From: Myrmaecium sp. VS I D KN 1 | Taxonomy: Eukaryota; Ascomycota; Dothideomycetes; Valsariales; Valsariaceae | DNA length: 64,000 bases | Reading direction: 5' to 3' | NCBI GenBank assembly: GCA_019775845.1 | Contig: JADQAV010000032.1 | Location: 248,001 to 312,000, forward strand | In this document: positions 33,197-46,000 of the stretch, piece by piece | Layout of the letters: the number at the start of each line of letters is the position of its first letter | Position numbering within the stretch: the first letter of the stretch is position 1 | Program-made: the position numbers and the translations under genes | Notes under the pieces: generated by a model | Seen by the model: only the letters and a program-made list of their open reading frames with translations | What the model was told of the DNA's origin: nothing | The model's database searches: none

Positions 33197-36020
33197 GAGG
33201 GGCTGTTGCGTCTGCGTATCAAAGTAGTGTATGATGGTGTTCAAAGATATCGATGTTCACTCTTGATGCTGTCCTCTTACATGCTGTAGCACCAAGGCTG
33301 ATATAGATAACGACTGCTAGATCTGGCCTCCCGAATAAACATTGATTGACTTTTGCCGTCATGTAATCATATGGCAGTTGGACGAGCTACGGGAAGCTTC
33401 AGAATATTGGATGACACTCTCATGGCGCATAGACTCTCAGAAGCTACGAAGGTCAATCCGGGGATGGTCTGGGGTAGGTTCCGATGGAGACACATCGAGT
33501 CGTTTGACAAGGTTTCAATTGCATCTTTCGAGCTACTGCCCGACGAGTGCTTCTGTGAGTTCCTCAGGCATAGACCAAGCGGTCCAAGCTCCGAACCACT
33601 CGTCTCCAAGCCTTCACCGCCCTTGCGGTGTCAAATGGTCGACCAAAAACTGCGTGATACGCGACGCGGTGCAGGGGTAGCTCGGATTACAGCGAGAACA
33701 TCTATTTCTCGCCGAAGCAAGTCCACCGACTGGCCCAGATGGGTCGGTTGCTTGCCACTTGACAGCCAGTCGCTCTACGAAAAGCAATAGGCGGAGAGCA
33801 AACCAAACGACGTCGCGTATGGTATGGGTGAACAAGTGTTCGTCGACGCCAGGAACAAGCTAACGAGGCGCTGTTGCTCGCGAACCCACTAGGCGCAGGT
33901 ACCGCCGGATAAAGAGCTTCTGACCCACACAACGAACCTCCCCATCCATCCCCGGCCACTCGCTCTGGGGAACTCTTGTCCAGCTCAGCGGTCCTGAACC
34001 TGCGTTCCTCTACGCACCGATTCAACCGGCACGGTCATGTTGCACCCCGCCCACACCTCGGTCGTTCATCCCCTCGAACGGTCATGGCAGGGAAACTCGT
34101 CCGTTCAGCATTTCGTACACCCGGGAGGCCCTGTCACCGCCTCTGTGCGTTGAAGAAGCCGATCCCTGTTTGAAGCTCGCTCACTGTTCCCACCAGTTGT
34201 GTGCATAGCGCATGCTTTGCGGCTTCTGCTTCAAGTGCTCTCAAGATATCCGGGACGGCCGGATAATCCCAAGCTTGGTCGCCGTCCTCGAATAAACTAC
34301 AATCAGTGCTGCATGGCTCCGAGTCTCATCTGCCTTGAATACAATGGCATTGCGGTCTGGTCCAGTCGGGAAAATATGCAGAGAATTCGTCGTTCAGCCG
34401 ATCGCTCTGAGGATCGTCAATGCATGAAAGGAATTCCTCAGGAACGTCGTACGGTGTCTATCCGGCAGGTCCTCCCAAGCTGTGATGTGTTGTGTGCTGG
34501 AGGTCTTCCTGCTTCTGGCTTGTGCAATGAGTACCTCAAACCTGCAGCTTTCGCCGGTGGACGACTACCAACGAGAACTTGTGCTGGGAAGACATGCGCA
34601 GCGCTCGCACCCGTTGTTGTTGACCCGGTTTGATCCCACGGCCCAGATAGTCCCACCTTGAACTATCAAGCGTTGCCAGCTCACTCTGCATGAAGCACGG
34701 TCGTCAGGGATGCGCAACATCGAACTGCGGTAACGCCAGCCCCGTTGCTTTCCTTTGTCAATTATTCAATCACTTTTACCACTCACCGGACCCTTGAGTT
34801 CCGGAGCAGTCCGCCCTTTTCTGGGGTGACGCTTAAGCAGTTGATCAAGCCACGACCCCGTCTGCATCCAACATCACGATAGCGTGTCAAGCTGCCCTCC
34901 AGTGATCCATGTTTCCAGGTGGTCGAGCCGTCCTGGTGCGGGTGTGCAACAAGAAATGGCTGGCTCACCCCAACACCTCCAGGACTCAGCATAACCGCGG
35001 CCATGATTACACCACGCCTTGGGTGCGTGCTTGCTCTCTGGCGATCTTCTCGACGATTGCAAGACCATGAACGCTCTTCGAGTACGGTATGTACGGGTCC
35101 GAGGGACCCCTCGCCTCTTCTACAGAAGAGTTTGACGGTACCTACTACCTTTTGCAACGGAACATGTGCATTAGCGGGCTCCAGAACCCCCAGCCCTAGC
35201 TGAGTGCTCACTGTACAGGGCTTGTTCAATCCATGGCGGGGTCATGGCACCCTCGTCCAAGCTCCTCTTCCCGCGAGTGTCCGCGCCAGACGCCGATCGG
35301 TACATTAAGCATGAAGACTACAAGCTCATCTTTCGGAGGGACTGACCGTTCAATGGCCTAGTACTGCACCTCAGTGGCGAAATCAACCGACGCTTCTAGT
35401 ATGACGAGAGCCGGTGATATCGGATACCTTACGAAGATGAGAAATTATGTATCCAGGTAGCTAATACATTCTGTACTGGCCGCTTTCACTGGCGGAAACG
35501 CACGCCAACACATCAGTATGGGTCTTTTGCACAGAGCTGCAACAAAACCTGCAGATTGTTTATTGTTGACGACCAATGTCCTCGGACGCTCACACCAGGA
35601 CCCTCGAGTCTGATGCATATCAAGACATGCCTGCTGCACCCGTGCTGCCGCAATAAATTACACGCTGTCCCGCTGCTGGAGACGATATCCCACCCCGTCA
35701 CCTCCCCTTCATACTTTCTGCAGGCCACTCACTCTCCCTTGTTGTTCTCTTTCCGATAAAGCTGTCCACCACTGAAACAGCTGTCATCCTCTGACTTCAT
35801 CGCGGTTAAGCTTCTAAAAGCCGATATCGTGGTACGACAGCAGCCACGAGGAGCCGAATTGGATCCGCATCGTCACCTCCACTAAGCCTCGTGCCAACAA
35901 GGCTGATATTGATCGGTCGGTCTTCCACGCAGTTCACCTTCCTGAGCAAATTGGATCAAGCGGCGGTCTAAAGCAGACTAAAGATAGCCCCACTGCGTCA
36001 TCAACGCAATAAAAGCGAAC
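33197..36020. other. Gene-poor region
   Basis: Many short frames on both strands; the longest are plus 33353-33790, plus 34199-34633 and minus 34783-35229. None has a motif or a convincing splice pattern. I looked for tRNA-like A and B boxes near 33660 and found no B box. Confidence 0.4.
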
Positions 36021-36813
36021 ATGTTCTACATTATGTACCTGACAGGTAAGACCGGTTCGGTTACTTGCAAGCATACGTCCGGGGGTCATGGAAGTCTGGG
36101 TTCTTTAGCCAAAAGGGGATTTGTGACCAGCAACGAAGGGTATTTGCGGAGCTCGAACAGTAATTGTATCGCAAAGTCTCCAATAACCCTCTCTTAAGCT
36201 CGTATTCGTCAGGAATAGCACGGGATCAAGCTTCCACATCTGGTCTATGACTGTCCACGGTCATTGCTATGAACTCGAGCTTGCATCTTGCTAGGCCAAA
36301 GCTAACAAGTCACACCCAGGCCTTTGCCAACGTCGCCATTGGCCTGAGCCGATGTTTGAGCCCTATCGTCTTCGACGTGGTTGGGGCTGTACCGTCCGGG
36401 TGAACAACCGCGAGTACACCACCGATACCGAGTATGAGACGGCCGAACTCGCCCGCAACGCTGCCGCCACCAGGGCCTACATGATTTGCAGGAACTTCTC
36501 CGTCAATGACGGTATGTACCCGGGACAGCGGCAGGGGCAGGGCGGGATCATCCAAGGTCTCCCCGTGGCGATTGGAACAGGCCGCCGCAGCACGTACTCG
36601 TCAGCCACTTCTACCGACTATGACAGCGGCAGCAGCACCTATGCGGAGGCGGGGAGTGGCGAGAGCAGCCCTCGGAGCAGTGATTTCGGGCTCGACATGG
36701 AGAGTCAGAACCAGGCTTCGAGCAAGGCCCCAGAATACTGCTTCTGTGGCAGCGACTCGGTCCGCCCCTCTGAGCGTTGTGCAGCATGTCTGAAAGAAGG
36801 CGGTTGGCAGTGA
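36021..36813 (+). CDS. Small dsRBD-like protein with a C-terminal Cys motif
   Basis: Two exons (36021-36045 and 36320-36813) give 172 residues in frame; the 274-bp intron is long for this genome, so exon 1 is less sure than exon 2. The first 60 residues look like a double-stranded-RNA-binding domain: MFYIMYLTG, then LCQRRHWPEPMFEPYRLRRG, the central strands WGCTVRVNNREYTTDTEY, and a helix with the Ala-rich pattern AELARNAAATRAY. A Ser/Thr-rich linker follows, and the end has C-X-C-X11-C-X2-C (YCFCGSDSV...CAACLKEGG), a possible zinc-binding site. Without exon 1 the domain would lack its first helix. A role in RNA binding is inferred from the fold only. Neighbours give no hint. Confidence 0.65.
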
Positions 36814-37986
36814 ATGCTGACTGGCACGGGTAATGTCCGCTCGGATTGGCCATGGTCCATCGGTCATGGGGCATCGCAAACCTCGGATCTTATATGGCCT
36901 TGGCCACGGCAAAAACTAAAATTTGCTTGATTTGACGACTCTACGATCGTTTAACGGCCTATCCGCATTCATTGGCACCGATGACACCAATTATATTCTC
37001 CTACATCCAAAGCGTCGCCGCTGGTTGGTTACACCCCTCACCTGGTCCCAAAAGAACCCGGACGCGCAAGGCTGCTGTCCTCTGAGGCCGCCAGCCGGTG
37101 GTTTTCGATATTGGAAAGCACCGTCTCCGCCCGGCACCTTGCGAGCTCAAAGATCTGTGAAGCAGAACAATGGGTGGTAATCTCCTTCTTCTCCTTGCTT
37201 CTCCGTACTGAAAGCTCGGGTCAGATCGTCAGATGTCCTTCCTCTCATTTCTTGAATATTTCTGAAGCGATCAAGGGGCTTTCTTTGTGACTGGGCTTCG
37301 CTCAGTGGTGTTTTGTACGGCTTGATGCCACGCGGCGACGCCGTGATTTAGAAGAGACGAAGACGAAAAGAAAGCAAACAATCTTAAGGAACTTCACAAT
37401 GTGCGGATGGCTCTCTTGTTCGGCATGGTATCATCTGAACTGATAAAAGACTTTCTCAGCACCAGCCTTGGCTCTCTTCTCGTCACCCCTCTCCATATCC
37501 GTCGGCGTGCACCTACTCACCTCAACAGCATGGGACGTCTGCTCCTCGACATCCGACGACGTTGACCGCAGAAGTGGAGCCCGGGTTCACCAATCACAGC
37601 TTGTCCAGGCCTCGTACCCATCCCGATTGGCAAGGCCTCCGCGACCAATGACTGCGTTTACGCGGTGGGCACCGCAAGGGGCTACCCTGTTGGCGGAGGA
37701 GGCTCGCTGCCCGTCATGCGTGCGTCCTGCAGATTTGCCGGTCGTTGGCAATGCTTATTCCGTCCTCATCTCCTCTCTTTCACGTGCCGCCGACACGAGG
37801 AGTCCGAAGAGGGACGGAGGATGGAGGCCATGGGCTTGCTCGAGCTCACATAACTACTAATTTCATTCGCTAGCCCGGCTACCAACAACTTTGAAACACG
37901 AGGAGCATCCGACTACCTTGGACTGGGAATTTTCCCCCGCGTCAACACTAGGAGATCCCAACGGTCGCGGGGAGGTGAGTTGCTGA

Positions 37987-38357
37987 CTATTCTATTTGCT
38001 CACAGCATGCCGAGCCACACACACTCTCTCTTTCCCTTGGCCCAAACAACTCCGATGGCCGCGGAGCCACTGCCCGTTGCATGCTGATTTGACCGGAGCG
38101 TGAGCTCCGGCTGCGAATCAACCGAGGGGGGAAGGGACGTCTGGTCTCCGAAGTTTCTCGGCTCTTGTTGGCAGATATACCGGATCGGATATCGTTCCAA
38201 TCGCCGTTGCTGCTGTCAGAACCAGGATAGAGACGATGGGCCGCATTGAATGCCTCTGGTGTCTGACAGGCAAGTCTGTCCACGGTCGCCAACTTGCTTT
38301 GGTTTTTGCGTGAGCCGGCCGTCTGATCAGCCTCCTCCCGAGAGCCAGATTTGTCGC
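37987..38357 (-). other. Exon-like open segment, unresolved gene
   Basis: Opens right after a good acceptor (ATATTAG at 38358-38364 on the minus strand) and stays open for about 120 codons. The peptide is Ser/Arg-rich and reads like a disordered protein (for example ATVDRLACQTPEAFNAAHRL). A donor-like GTATATC lies inside it near 38180. A short frame upstream at 38542-38754 could hold a first exon, but I could not connect them with a consistent phase. Confidence 0.25.
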
Positions 38358-39027
38358 CTAATATGATCGTTGACCAGCATCACGACAGGACGAAAGGGAT
38401 CACATACTCCAACGCGTCTTCTCCCTTCCTTCTCCGTCGCGGTGGAGTCCTATAGGTACAAAAAGTAAATAGAGACATACCCCAACACACGTCGTTCGCT
38501 CGTCAGCATCGCGTCTCGCCTAATCCCAACCGGCTAGTAGGTCACCGTTGCGAGAAATAAGGTTTTACAACGCCGAAGGTGGCGGCGGGGCACTGAAAAG
38601 GCTCCGATGGTGGCTTCTTTCTTCTCTTGTCTTGGATCTCTGCCGCGTTTTGGGGCAGATGAGAGTGTGAGCGGTTGATGTGACTGGAGTCATGCGGTGG
38701 AGGATATGCAGAACAACATGCGGTTGCAAGCGATGAATGGCATGACGGCATCAATACAGCAACGAGGCAAAAACTTTAATGGCATCCCTCAACTTCTCAC
38801 CTGAAATCCGAAGAACGGTTTACCTACCACCGCACGTTGTGAACTTTCCAACGGGATCTCAACGCTGAAGCGAGAGGTGAGGTGGCTGCCCCCAGGGCGC
38901 CCCCCCCACCCCCCCCGACTTCGCTTCGCTTCTCCTCAACGTACGAGGGACGACTCTATTTTTATGGGGATTTCTCTACTAATATATTTTTGTTTTTGTT
39001 CTTTTATAGTTCGTATAAGAACGAACG

Positions 39028-39052
39028 AACGACGACGACGACGACGACGACG
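39028..39052 (+). repeat. (ACG)n microsatellite
   Basis: About eight ACG units after three AACG units. Confidence 0.9.
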
Positions 39053-40507
39053 CGTGATTTTGCGCCGCCCGGGCGGGGGACGCGGTTTGAAGTGGCCCCC
39101 TAACCGTCCCGGTGAAATATGGGATGGATGGACGGACGGTGCCGGACGCTATTTAGCCAAGATGTGTTTGTGAATTCCCCTTTTTCGCGTTGTACGTTGT
39201 TTCCTGGTGAGTCTGTGTATGTATTGTACCTACTACGGTCTGTATATACAGTAGGTAGCTGGCCAGACTTGTAACGTGCAGCAGACGCGACGACCGCGAA
39301 CGAGACGAGACCGTTTACCTATTTTAGAGCGGGAGAAGAGAAGAGGAGAGGATGATGTTCCAGATCGGACCTGACCCCGTCCCGTCGTTGTCCATCCCGA
39401 CGTTCGGAGCCTTGCCCACTACTCGGGTCGTCGGCCTATCCGAAACTCGTGCCTTGCAGGGGAAAAAGGGGGGATGGAGGGAGGGAGGAGCCGAGAGGGG
39501 CCGTGTGGAAATGGAAGGATATGAAACGTGAGCGTGAGCGGAGAGAGCGTATGGATAGCACACGTCCCATCTCACAAGGGATACCTGAGCATTCGCATGT
39601 AACTCCATCCTGGACGAATATGGAGATTTCGTCTTTCTGCGGATTTCGGTCTCCTGTTCACGAATTCTCCTCCCCCCCAACCGTCCGTCGGTCCACAACT
39701 TGCTAAGAATAGAACGCATCCCTCCGTATAGGTATGGGGGAGGGCGAAGAGGAATATATACGCAGTACCGATACAGAGGGCGGGAAAGGTCGCGGTTTTC
39801 CGCTTCTGCTCTCGTGAGAAGAAGAGAGAGCAGGAATGCAGGACCTACCTTACCTATTCGCCTGAAGAGCCATTGTGCTCGTGATCCCTCATCCCGGAGG
39901 CGCAATTTTAGGAGGAATACGGGCTGCACTTGGCCTGGGCTGGTGCTGAGATTAGAGGCGGCCTTTACTGCAATGGGCGGGCGGCGGGGTGGGTGAGTGG
40001 GTGAGTGGGCGGAGAGGACCCCTTGGATCAAGGACTCCCCCCCCCCTTTCTCCCCCCAATTCAGGAGGCGGTCAGCGGCGCGAGGCACCTGAGGCAGTTA
40101 AAACTAACGGGACGCCCAAGCGGGACGCGCTTCTCAGCTTCCGACCACTGGCTGCCTCCCGTCTCTCTCTCTGTACAGCTGTTCACTTCTCCTCCGCCCG
40201 CCCCCGTCTCTCCTTGACCACCTGGCCCTGCACATCATCACCTCGCCTTCCGCACTGTGAATTGTGCCCGCCTCCACGCATCACGACTTTCGCATATACC
40301 CACGCACCGTCTGCTTGGGACCATCACTGACTACACTACCTACCTCACCTACTTCCTCCGCCGCACATCTATCCACTCGCTCTCTTCCCTCCACGCTCGC
40401 TTCACCCCACATCCTCCTCACCCCTCGCCATCTGAGCCAAGCGTGCTCAGCACATCCCGCACCCTTCAACCTCACATACCACCACCACTACCACCACATA
40501 CCTCAAA

Positions 40508-41939
40508 ATGAAGGGTGAGTCGCTCTCGGCATCTCCACTCCAAGCTCCTGGAAGCCGTGCTTACAATGGCCGTCGCCTGCAGCTCTCATTCTCGTCGGAG
40601 GGTTCGGTACCCGTCTTCGACCTCTCGTACGTTTCCCCCGCCCTCTGCCACGGACGGAAATGTGAACTTTTCTCTGTGCCTGGGCGCAGCGTCCAAGCTT
40701 GCAGACACAGATGGAACTGACAGCCCGCCTCACTCACATAGACGCTCACCCTCCCGAAACCGCTGGTCGAGTTCGCGAACAAGCCGATGATCCTGCATCA
40801 AGTCCAAGCGCTGGCCGAGGCAGGCGTCACGGACATCGTGTTGGCCGTCAACTACCGGCCCGAGATCATGACGGCGGCGCTGAAGCAGGTACGACTACAC
40901 CTTTCCAATTCTCTCCCCCGACACCTGCGGCGCGAGCGAGTGGAACGATTTGACTGACGGCCAATGGCTTCACACAGTATGAGAAGGAGTACAACGTGCG
41001 GATAGAGTTCTCCGTGGAGACGGAGCCCTTGGGCACCGCCGGTCCTCTCAAGCTGGCCGAGAAGATCCTCGGCAAGGATGACTCGCCCTTCTTCGTACTC
41101 AACTCCGACGTCATCTGCGACTACCCCTTCAAGCAGCTCGCCGACTTTCACAAGAGCCACGGCGACGAGGGCACCATCGTGGTGACCAAGGTCGAGGAGC
41201 CGTCCAAGTACGGTGTGGTGGTGCACAAGCCTGGCCACGCCTCGCGCATCGACCGCTTCGTCGAGAAGCCCGTCGAGTTCGTCGGCAACCGGATCAACGC
41301 CGGTATCTACATCCTCAACCCCTCCGTGCTCAACCGCATCGAGCTCCGCCCCACCTCCATCGAGCAGGAGACCTTCCCCGCCATCTGCGCGGATGGCCAG
41401 CTCCACTCCTTCGACCTCGAGGGTTTCTGGATGGACGTCGGACAGCCCAAGGACTTCCTCTCCGGCACCTGCCTCTACCTGTCTTCCCTCGCCAAGAAGA
41501 ACTCCAAGCTCCTCACCCCGACCACCGAGCCGTACGTGCACGGCGGCAACGTGCTCATCGACCCCTCGGCCAAGATCGGCAAGAACTGCAAGATCGGCCC
41601 CAACGTCACCATCGGTCCCAACGTGACCATCGGCGACGGCGTCCGCCTCCAGCGCTGCGTCATCCTCCAGGGCTCCAAGGTCAAGGACCACGCCTGGGTC
41701 AAGTCCACCATCGTCGGTTGGAACAGCACCGTCGGCAAGTGGGCCCGTCTCGAGAACGTGTCCGTCCTCGGTGACGACGTGACCGTCGGCGACGAGGTCT
41801 ACGTCAACGGCGGCAGCATCCTGCCCCACAAGAGCATCAAGCAGAACATTGATGGTATGTGCTTGCTACTATCCCTTCTTCACCGTCTCTTCGCGACACC
41901 TGCTTACATTGTCTTCCAGTTCCTGCTATCATCATGTAA
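40508..41939 (+). CDS. mpg1: GDP-mannose pyrophosphorylase (mannose-1-phosphate guanylyltransferase)
   Basis: Makes GDP-mannose from mannose-1-phosphate and GTP in the cytosol, feeding N- and O-glycosylation, GPI anchors and cell-wall mannan. Five exons (40508-40514, 40583-40626, 40742-40888, 40978-41854, 41920-41939) give exactly 364 residues, the standard fungal length. The nucleotidyltransferase signature [11 protein letters not shown] sits at residues 8-18, followed by [13 protein letters not shown], the metal-binding region [11 protein letters not shown], and [20 protein letters not shown]. The C-terminal third is a left-handed beta-helix of hexapeptide repeats ([20 protein letters not shown]) ending in VPAIIM. 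The first coding exon is only 7 nt (ATGAAGG) and the last only 20 nt. The start has a strong context (CAAAATG). The mpg1/PSA1 identity is secure. Confidence 0.97.
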
Positions 41940-43093
41940 TCAACCTCTTCGCGATCGAACAGGGCATTTCAGAAAACCCTTCTCAGAAAAAGCGCAACGT
42001 TTTTTCACTTTCCACAGAAAGAGCATGTGTTCGGAGGGCTTTTTAGTTTGATTTAATGTTCCTTTTTCTTTTTTTTTTCCCTTTCTTCGTCACGCATGTT
42101 GAATGGAAAAATGCGCATCTGATGGGGGGGGACCACTTGTTTCTATGTTCTCTCTCCGTCTCTTCTTCTTCTTCTTCTACTACTTCTCGGACATGGCCAC
42201 GGTTGTTTCAAATGTTGTTGTTGCTGTTGTTGTTCAGTGTGTGATTTATCGAGGGGTGGAGGTGGAGAAAGTAGATCTGATGGGGTTAGGGAGTGCAGTG
42301 CGTAGGGGTGGTGAATCATGAAACTTCGGAAAATACCAACTCTTCTTTTTCTTCTCCTCTCTCCCTATTAATTTCTTCGAGATCCGGATCATCTTCTTCC
42401 TTCTTCCTTCCCTTTTTATCGTCGTTGTTCTCTCCGCGCTCGCGGATCCGTGATACTGGTAATGCATGCGTGTCTGTATCTGTGTCCGTATCTATATGTC
42501 TGTGGCTTCGATCGATCGAATAATCATATATACACACTAATATTTCTAGAGATATTATCATCGTCGTCGCGCCAAAGAAGAAAGAAGGACTAGTATATCA
42601 CTTCCTTCCTCTCATATTCCCGCGTCTCTCGATCCGATCGATGGATGAATAAATAAAAGAACGGATGGATACCTACTACACATGCCATACACCAAGATAA
42701 AAAAAGGAAGGGGAAAAGATAAAAACATACAGCAGCAGGGATTCGCTAATGGTCACCCACTTAACTACTAATCTGCCGGTAGGCTGCTTAACTGTGGAAG
42801 AGCGGACGGGGTTCCGTGTTCTCAGCCTCCTGTGGCCGTATGTGCTAGGTGTGGCAGCGTTGAGGGTATATGATTTACAAAAAAGAATGGTTGGAATCAG
42901 AAAGGCGATTTCGTGGCTGCTCTCTATCCGACAGCTTCCCTCCACTTGCTCTCGAAACTAGGCAACAACAAATTTAACAGTACAAGCTAGGAATACTCCT
43001 CCATCCTCGTACATAAACAGCAAGATCTCTGCTCTTCTCTTCCTACCCCTTCGTCGTCGTTCCTGCAAAATCCCATTGAAATATGGCACAACC
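41940..43093. other. Intergenic, convergent 3' ends
   Basis: Sits between the plus-strand GDP-mannose pyrophosphorylase and the minus-strand MER3 gene, so it holds two 3' flanks. T-rich and CTT-rich stretches around 42056-42240; no gene seen. Confidence 0.5.
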
Positions 43094-46000
43094 TCAGCTG
43101 AACTCCACGCAATCACCAAACTCCGCCAGCAGCCAAGGATCTACCTCCTCATAGCCGGGTGGAACAACGACCGCCTCCTGGGCGGTAGTGGCAGTGACCG
43201 GCTTTGACTCTTCGCTCTTTCTTGTTTCTTCCTCCTCAAATTTGCGTACTCGCTCCTCCTCGTCTTCCACGTTCTGTCCGTATTCTCCTGTAGTCACAGG
43301 CAGCTGAGACGCCGCGTCTTTCTCGTTCTTTTCATCTGTCTCGCCATGGCCAGGCACCGTGCTGCTCGTGTCCGTCACAAAGAGGGGGCTTTCCTTCCTG
43401 GACGGCTGATGGAACAGCATTGACGTGGTCGAGCCCGTGTCTCCTGATCCGAAGCCGTCCCCAGTTGGTTCAATCTTACCCGTAGTAGGCGCTTTTCCTC
43501 CACCCTCCGACGCTGTATCCTCCTTGGCCTGCTTACGATCTTCGATTTCGGCAAGATTGGCCATGGCGGAATCCATGGCGGAATCAGTATTGTCGAACTC
43601 ATTGTCTAGCTCCGGTGGCCTTAGCCAGTCATCCTCGCTCATAAGTCTCAGGGGATCTGACCCGCTTCCCGCAGCATCCTTGAAGTGGTTAGAGCGCAGA
43701 ACATCTCCATCGTCCTTCACTGGGCTCTGAAGAAACGACAGCGTGGGCTCATCCCCTCGAGCATAAGAGTAGGAGGGCTGCTTCTTTGTTATGGCGGGGA
43801 AGTTCCGCAGTGTTTCCCCTTCAGAAGCTGAGCCCTTGTGAAACTTCTCTGACGTCCTGAAGTTATCCTCCTTCGTAGTCAGGTCGATCCGCTCCACATG
43901 CGGACTCTGGAACATCCTCGCCGGCTTGGTGTTATGCAAGCCGAGCTTTGACTGTGTCTTTTCAGTCTGCGTCGACATATTCTTCCCCGGAGGAACAGGT
44001 TTCTTCGTCCCCTTGGGGGGCTTCGCGAGTCCTTCTCGGCAACACAGATGTCTGCAGATCGTCTTGTCGCCGCAGGGGTGTTTGCACGCATATCTCCCAT
44101 TCGGCAGCTTTTCAGGAGGTTCCGTGAGCTCTGTAGATGTGTCATTGCTCATGGAAGCGTTCCTCGCCGTGTTTCGGCGCGTATCCGCCGAAGGGCCGTC
44201 ACTAGGTGGATAGAAAGAATCGATATGGTCGAAGTCTAAATCTCTAGGTCCACTGGCAGCTTGAAGCAAATCCGAATCATTGAGATCATCATCTCCAAAT
44301 TCGTCCGATGTGGAGCTTGGGTTTCCTGGGGCATTCTCGCAACTCACTCGCGGTCTGGACGTGTTCGGACCATGTATGGACACCGAATTGGCAGAGATCG
44401 GAGCTAGCGCTGAGCCCGATTGTCTTTTGGGAAATAAATGTGCGGGTATGTCTGGCTTGACCGTGACCCATCGTTGCGTACCAGCAATCTCAGCGCACAT
44501 GACGTAGCAAGTAATCCCCTGAGAAGCATGCGTCAACAAGGCTGAGAACAGCACATCGAGCCCTTTGCCCAGCTTCTGGACACTGCATTATTGTCAGCAG
44601 CCGGAAGGTCGGAATACGTTACGAGCCCGCATACCTCGACCGAGCAAAATGCGCCTTCCTTCCATCCGTTGTCTCCGCAAGCAGACAGACGTAGACGGGC
44701 TTTTTGTTGAACACTGTTGGGGGCTTATCATTCATCATGCCCATCTCCGCTTTCAAATTCACCCGCACACCATCCGAGCCTTTCGAAGGCTACGTAGGAT
44801 CAGCAGATGAGATGGGGAACCCCTGTATCAAAGATTACAGGCCGGACTCACCGCGTAACCCATGACGTGCAGACTAACCCTCGGTCTAGGGAAAGACTTC
44901 AATTTATCAAGAATCTTCATCCCATATGGCGGGTTCTTGCCCAGCACCATCTCGATCCTATGAGGCTCCGTATTCTCGAGTTCTTCAAGCGTAGTGATAT
45001 TGGCGTTGGCGAGTTTTCTCACGGCTGCAATCCCAATACTCTCGATCTGTCTCATCTGCAGCGGGCTGTCATCCCATGCCTTGGCCCCCAGACTGCGCTC
45101 CAGGCACAATGCATTCCTTGAGCCCACAGCATCTTCCTTGAACAATTGGCAGTCGATGATGCACCTGATGAAGCGGCTCACGTGCCGAAAAATGACGTTC
45201 TGCTCCATGTTATACTGCGTCCGATGTTTGTATGCCTTCTCGTCTGCAGGGAAGTCCACCCCTCCAAGAACGGACTGGATGATAATAGACACCTTGTGAG
45301 CGGGCAGGGCAAGATCGACTGGGATTGGAAACTTGATCGAGGCATTCGAATTGAGCGTCTTGTAGACCGCCTTCTCTCCGGCTCGAAACCGGATCTCCTT
45401 GAATTCCGATGCTTGTGCAAGTGCCGTGAGCTACAGCTGTTAATAAACCCCCGCCAGCTTCAAGCAGGTGAAAACGTACAATTTCAGACAGCTTAGGTCG
45501 CTCGGGCAACGCCATAAACTGCTTCATCGTCTCGAACTGGACGTAATATCGCGCCATCGCATCGCCGAACTCAGTACACGTCAGCCGCCCTTCATTCGCA
45601 AGCAACTGATACTTCTGCAATTCCTCGATGCCATTACGGCAGATCTGATCCAGCCTCGCGTCGAGATTGCTTCCCGCCGTATCTCCTTCCAGACGGTAAT
45701 AATCCGGATTCTGCTGGAGCCGCACGTATAGAAATGTTCCCTTCAGCCATCTCTTTGCCGACTCGTAACTGGTAATGGTACCCAGTCCAACCTCCGCATT
45801 CAGATGATCAATCAAATTGCGATGTAGACAGCTCTCTAAGATCTCCTGCCCAGATACCATCTTCTCGTAATGTTGAGCCTTCTGCTGTTTCGTAAGAATG
45901 ACCGCCACGGCGCTGTCATCGAACTGAGGCCGCCCAGCTCTGCCGAGCATCTGCATAATCTCCAAATCCGCATATTCCGTCAGACCCACGGCTTGATATG

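Larger units (their letters stand above)
36814..40507. other. Gene-poor region, with one exon-like piece
   Basis: Apart from the exon-like segment at 37987-38357, no gene is supported. From 38880 on it holds C-rich and (ACG)n low-complexity DNA, and from 40000 on a strongly pyrimidine-rich stretch that is the promoter and leader of the GDP-mannose pyrophosphorylase gene. The minus frame 39324-40088 is compositional. Confidence 0.4.

Noticed and set aside
33660-33740. Possible tRNA (TAGCTC-like A box)
   Set aside because: No B box (GGTTCGAATCC-like) within the needed distance and no acceptor stem.
39324-40088. 254-codon minus-strand frame
   Set aside because: Peptide is Pro/Ser/Arg-rich with no motif, lies in promoter-like DNA and has a competing plus-strand frame.
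40852-41829. 325-codon minus-strand frame opposite GDP-mannose pyrophosphorylase
   Set aside because: Same antisense effect of codon bias; the Val/Asp/Gly-rich peptide has no motif.
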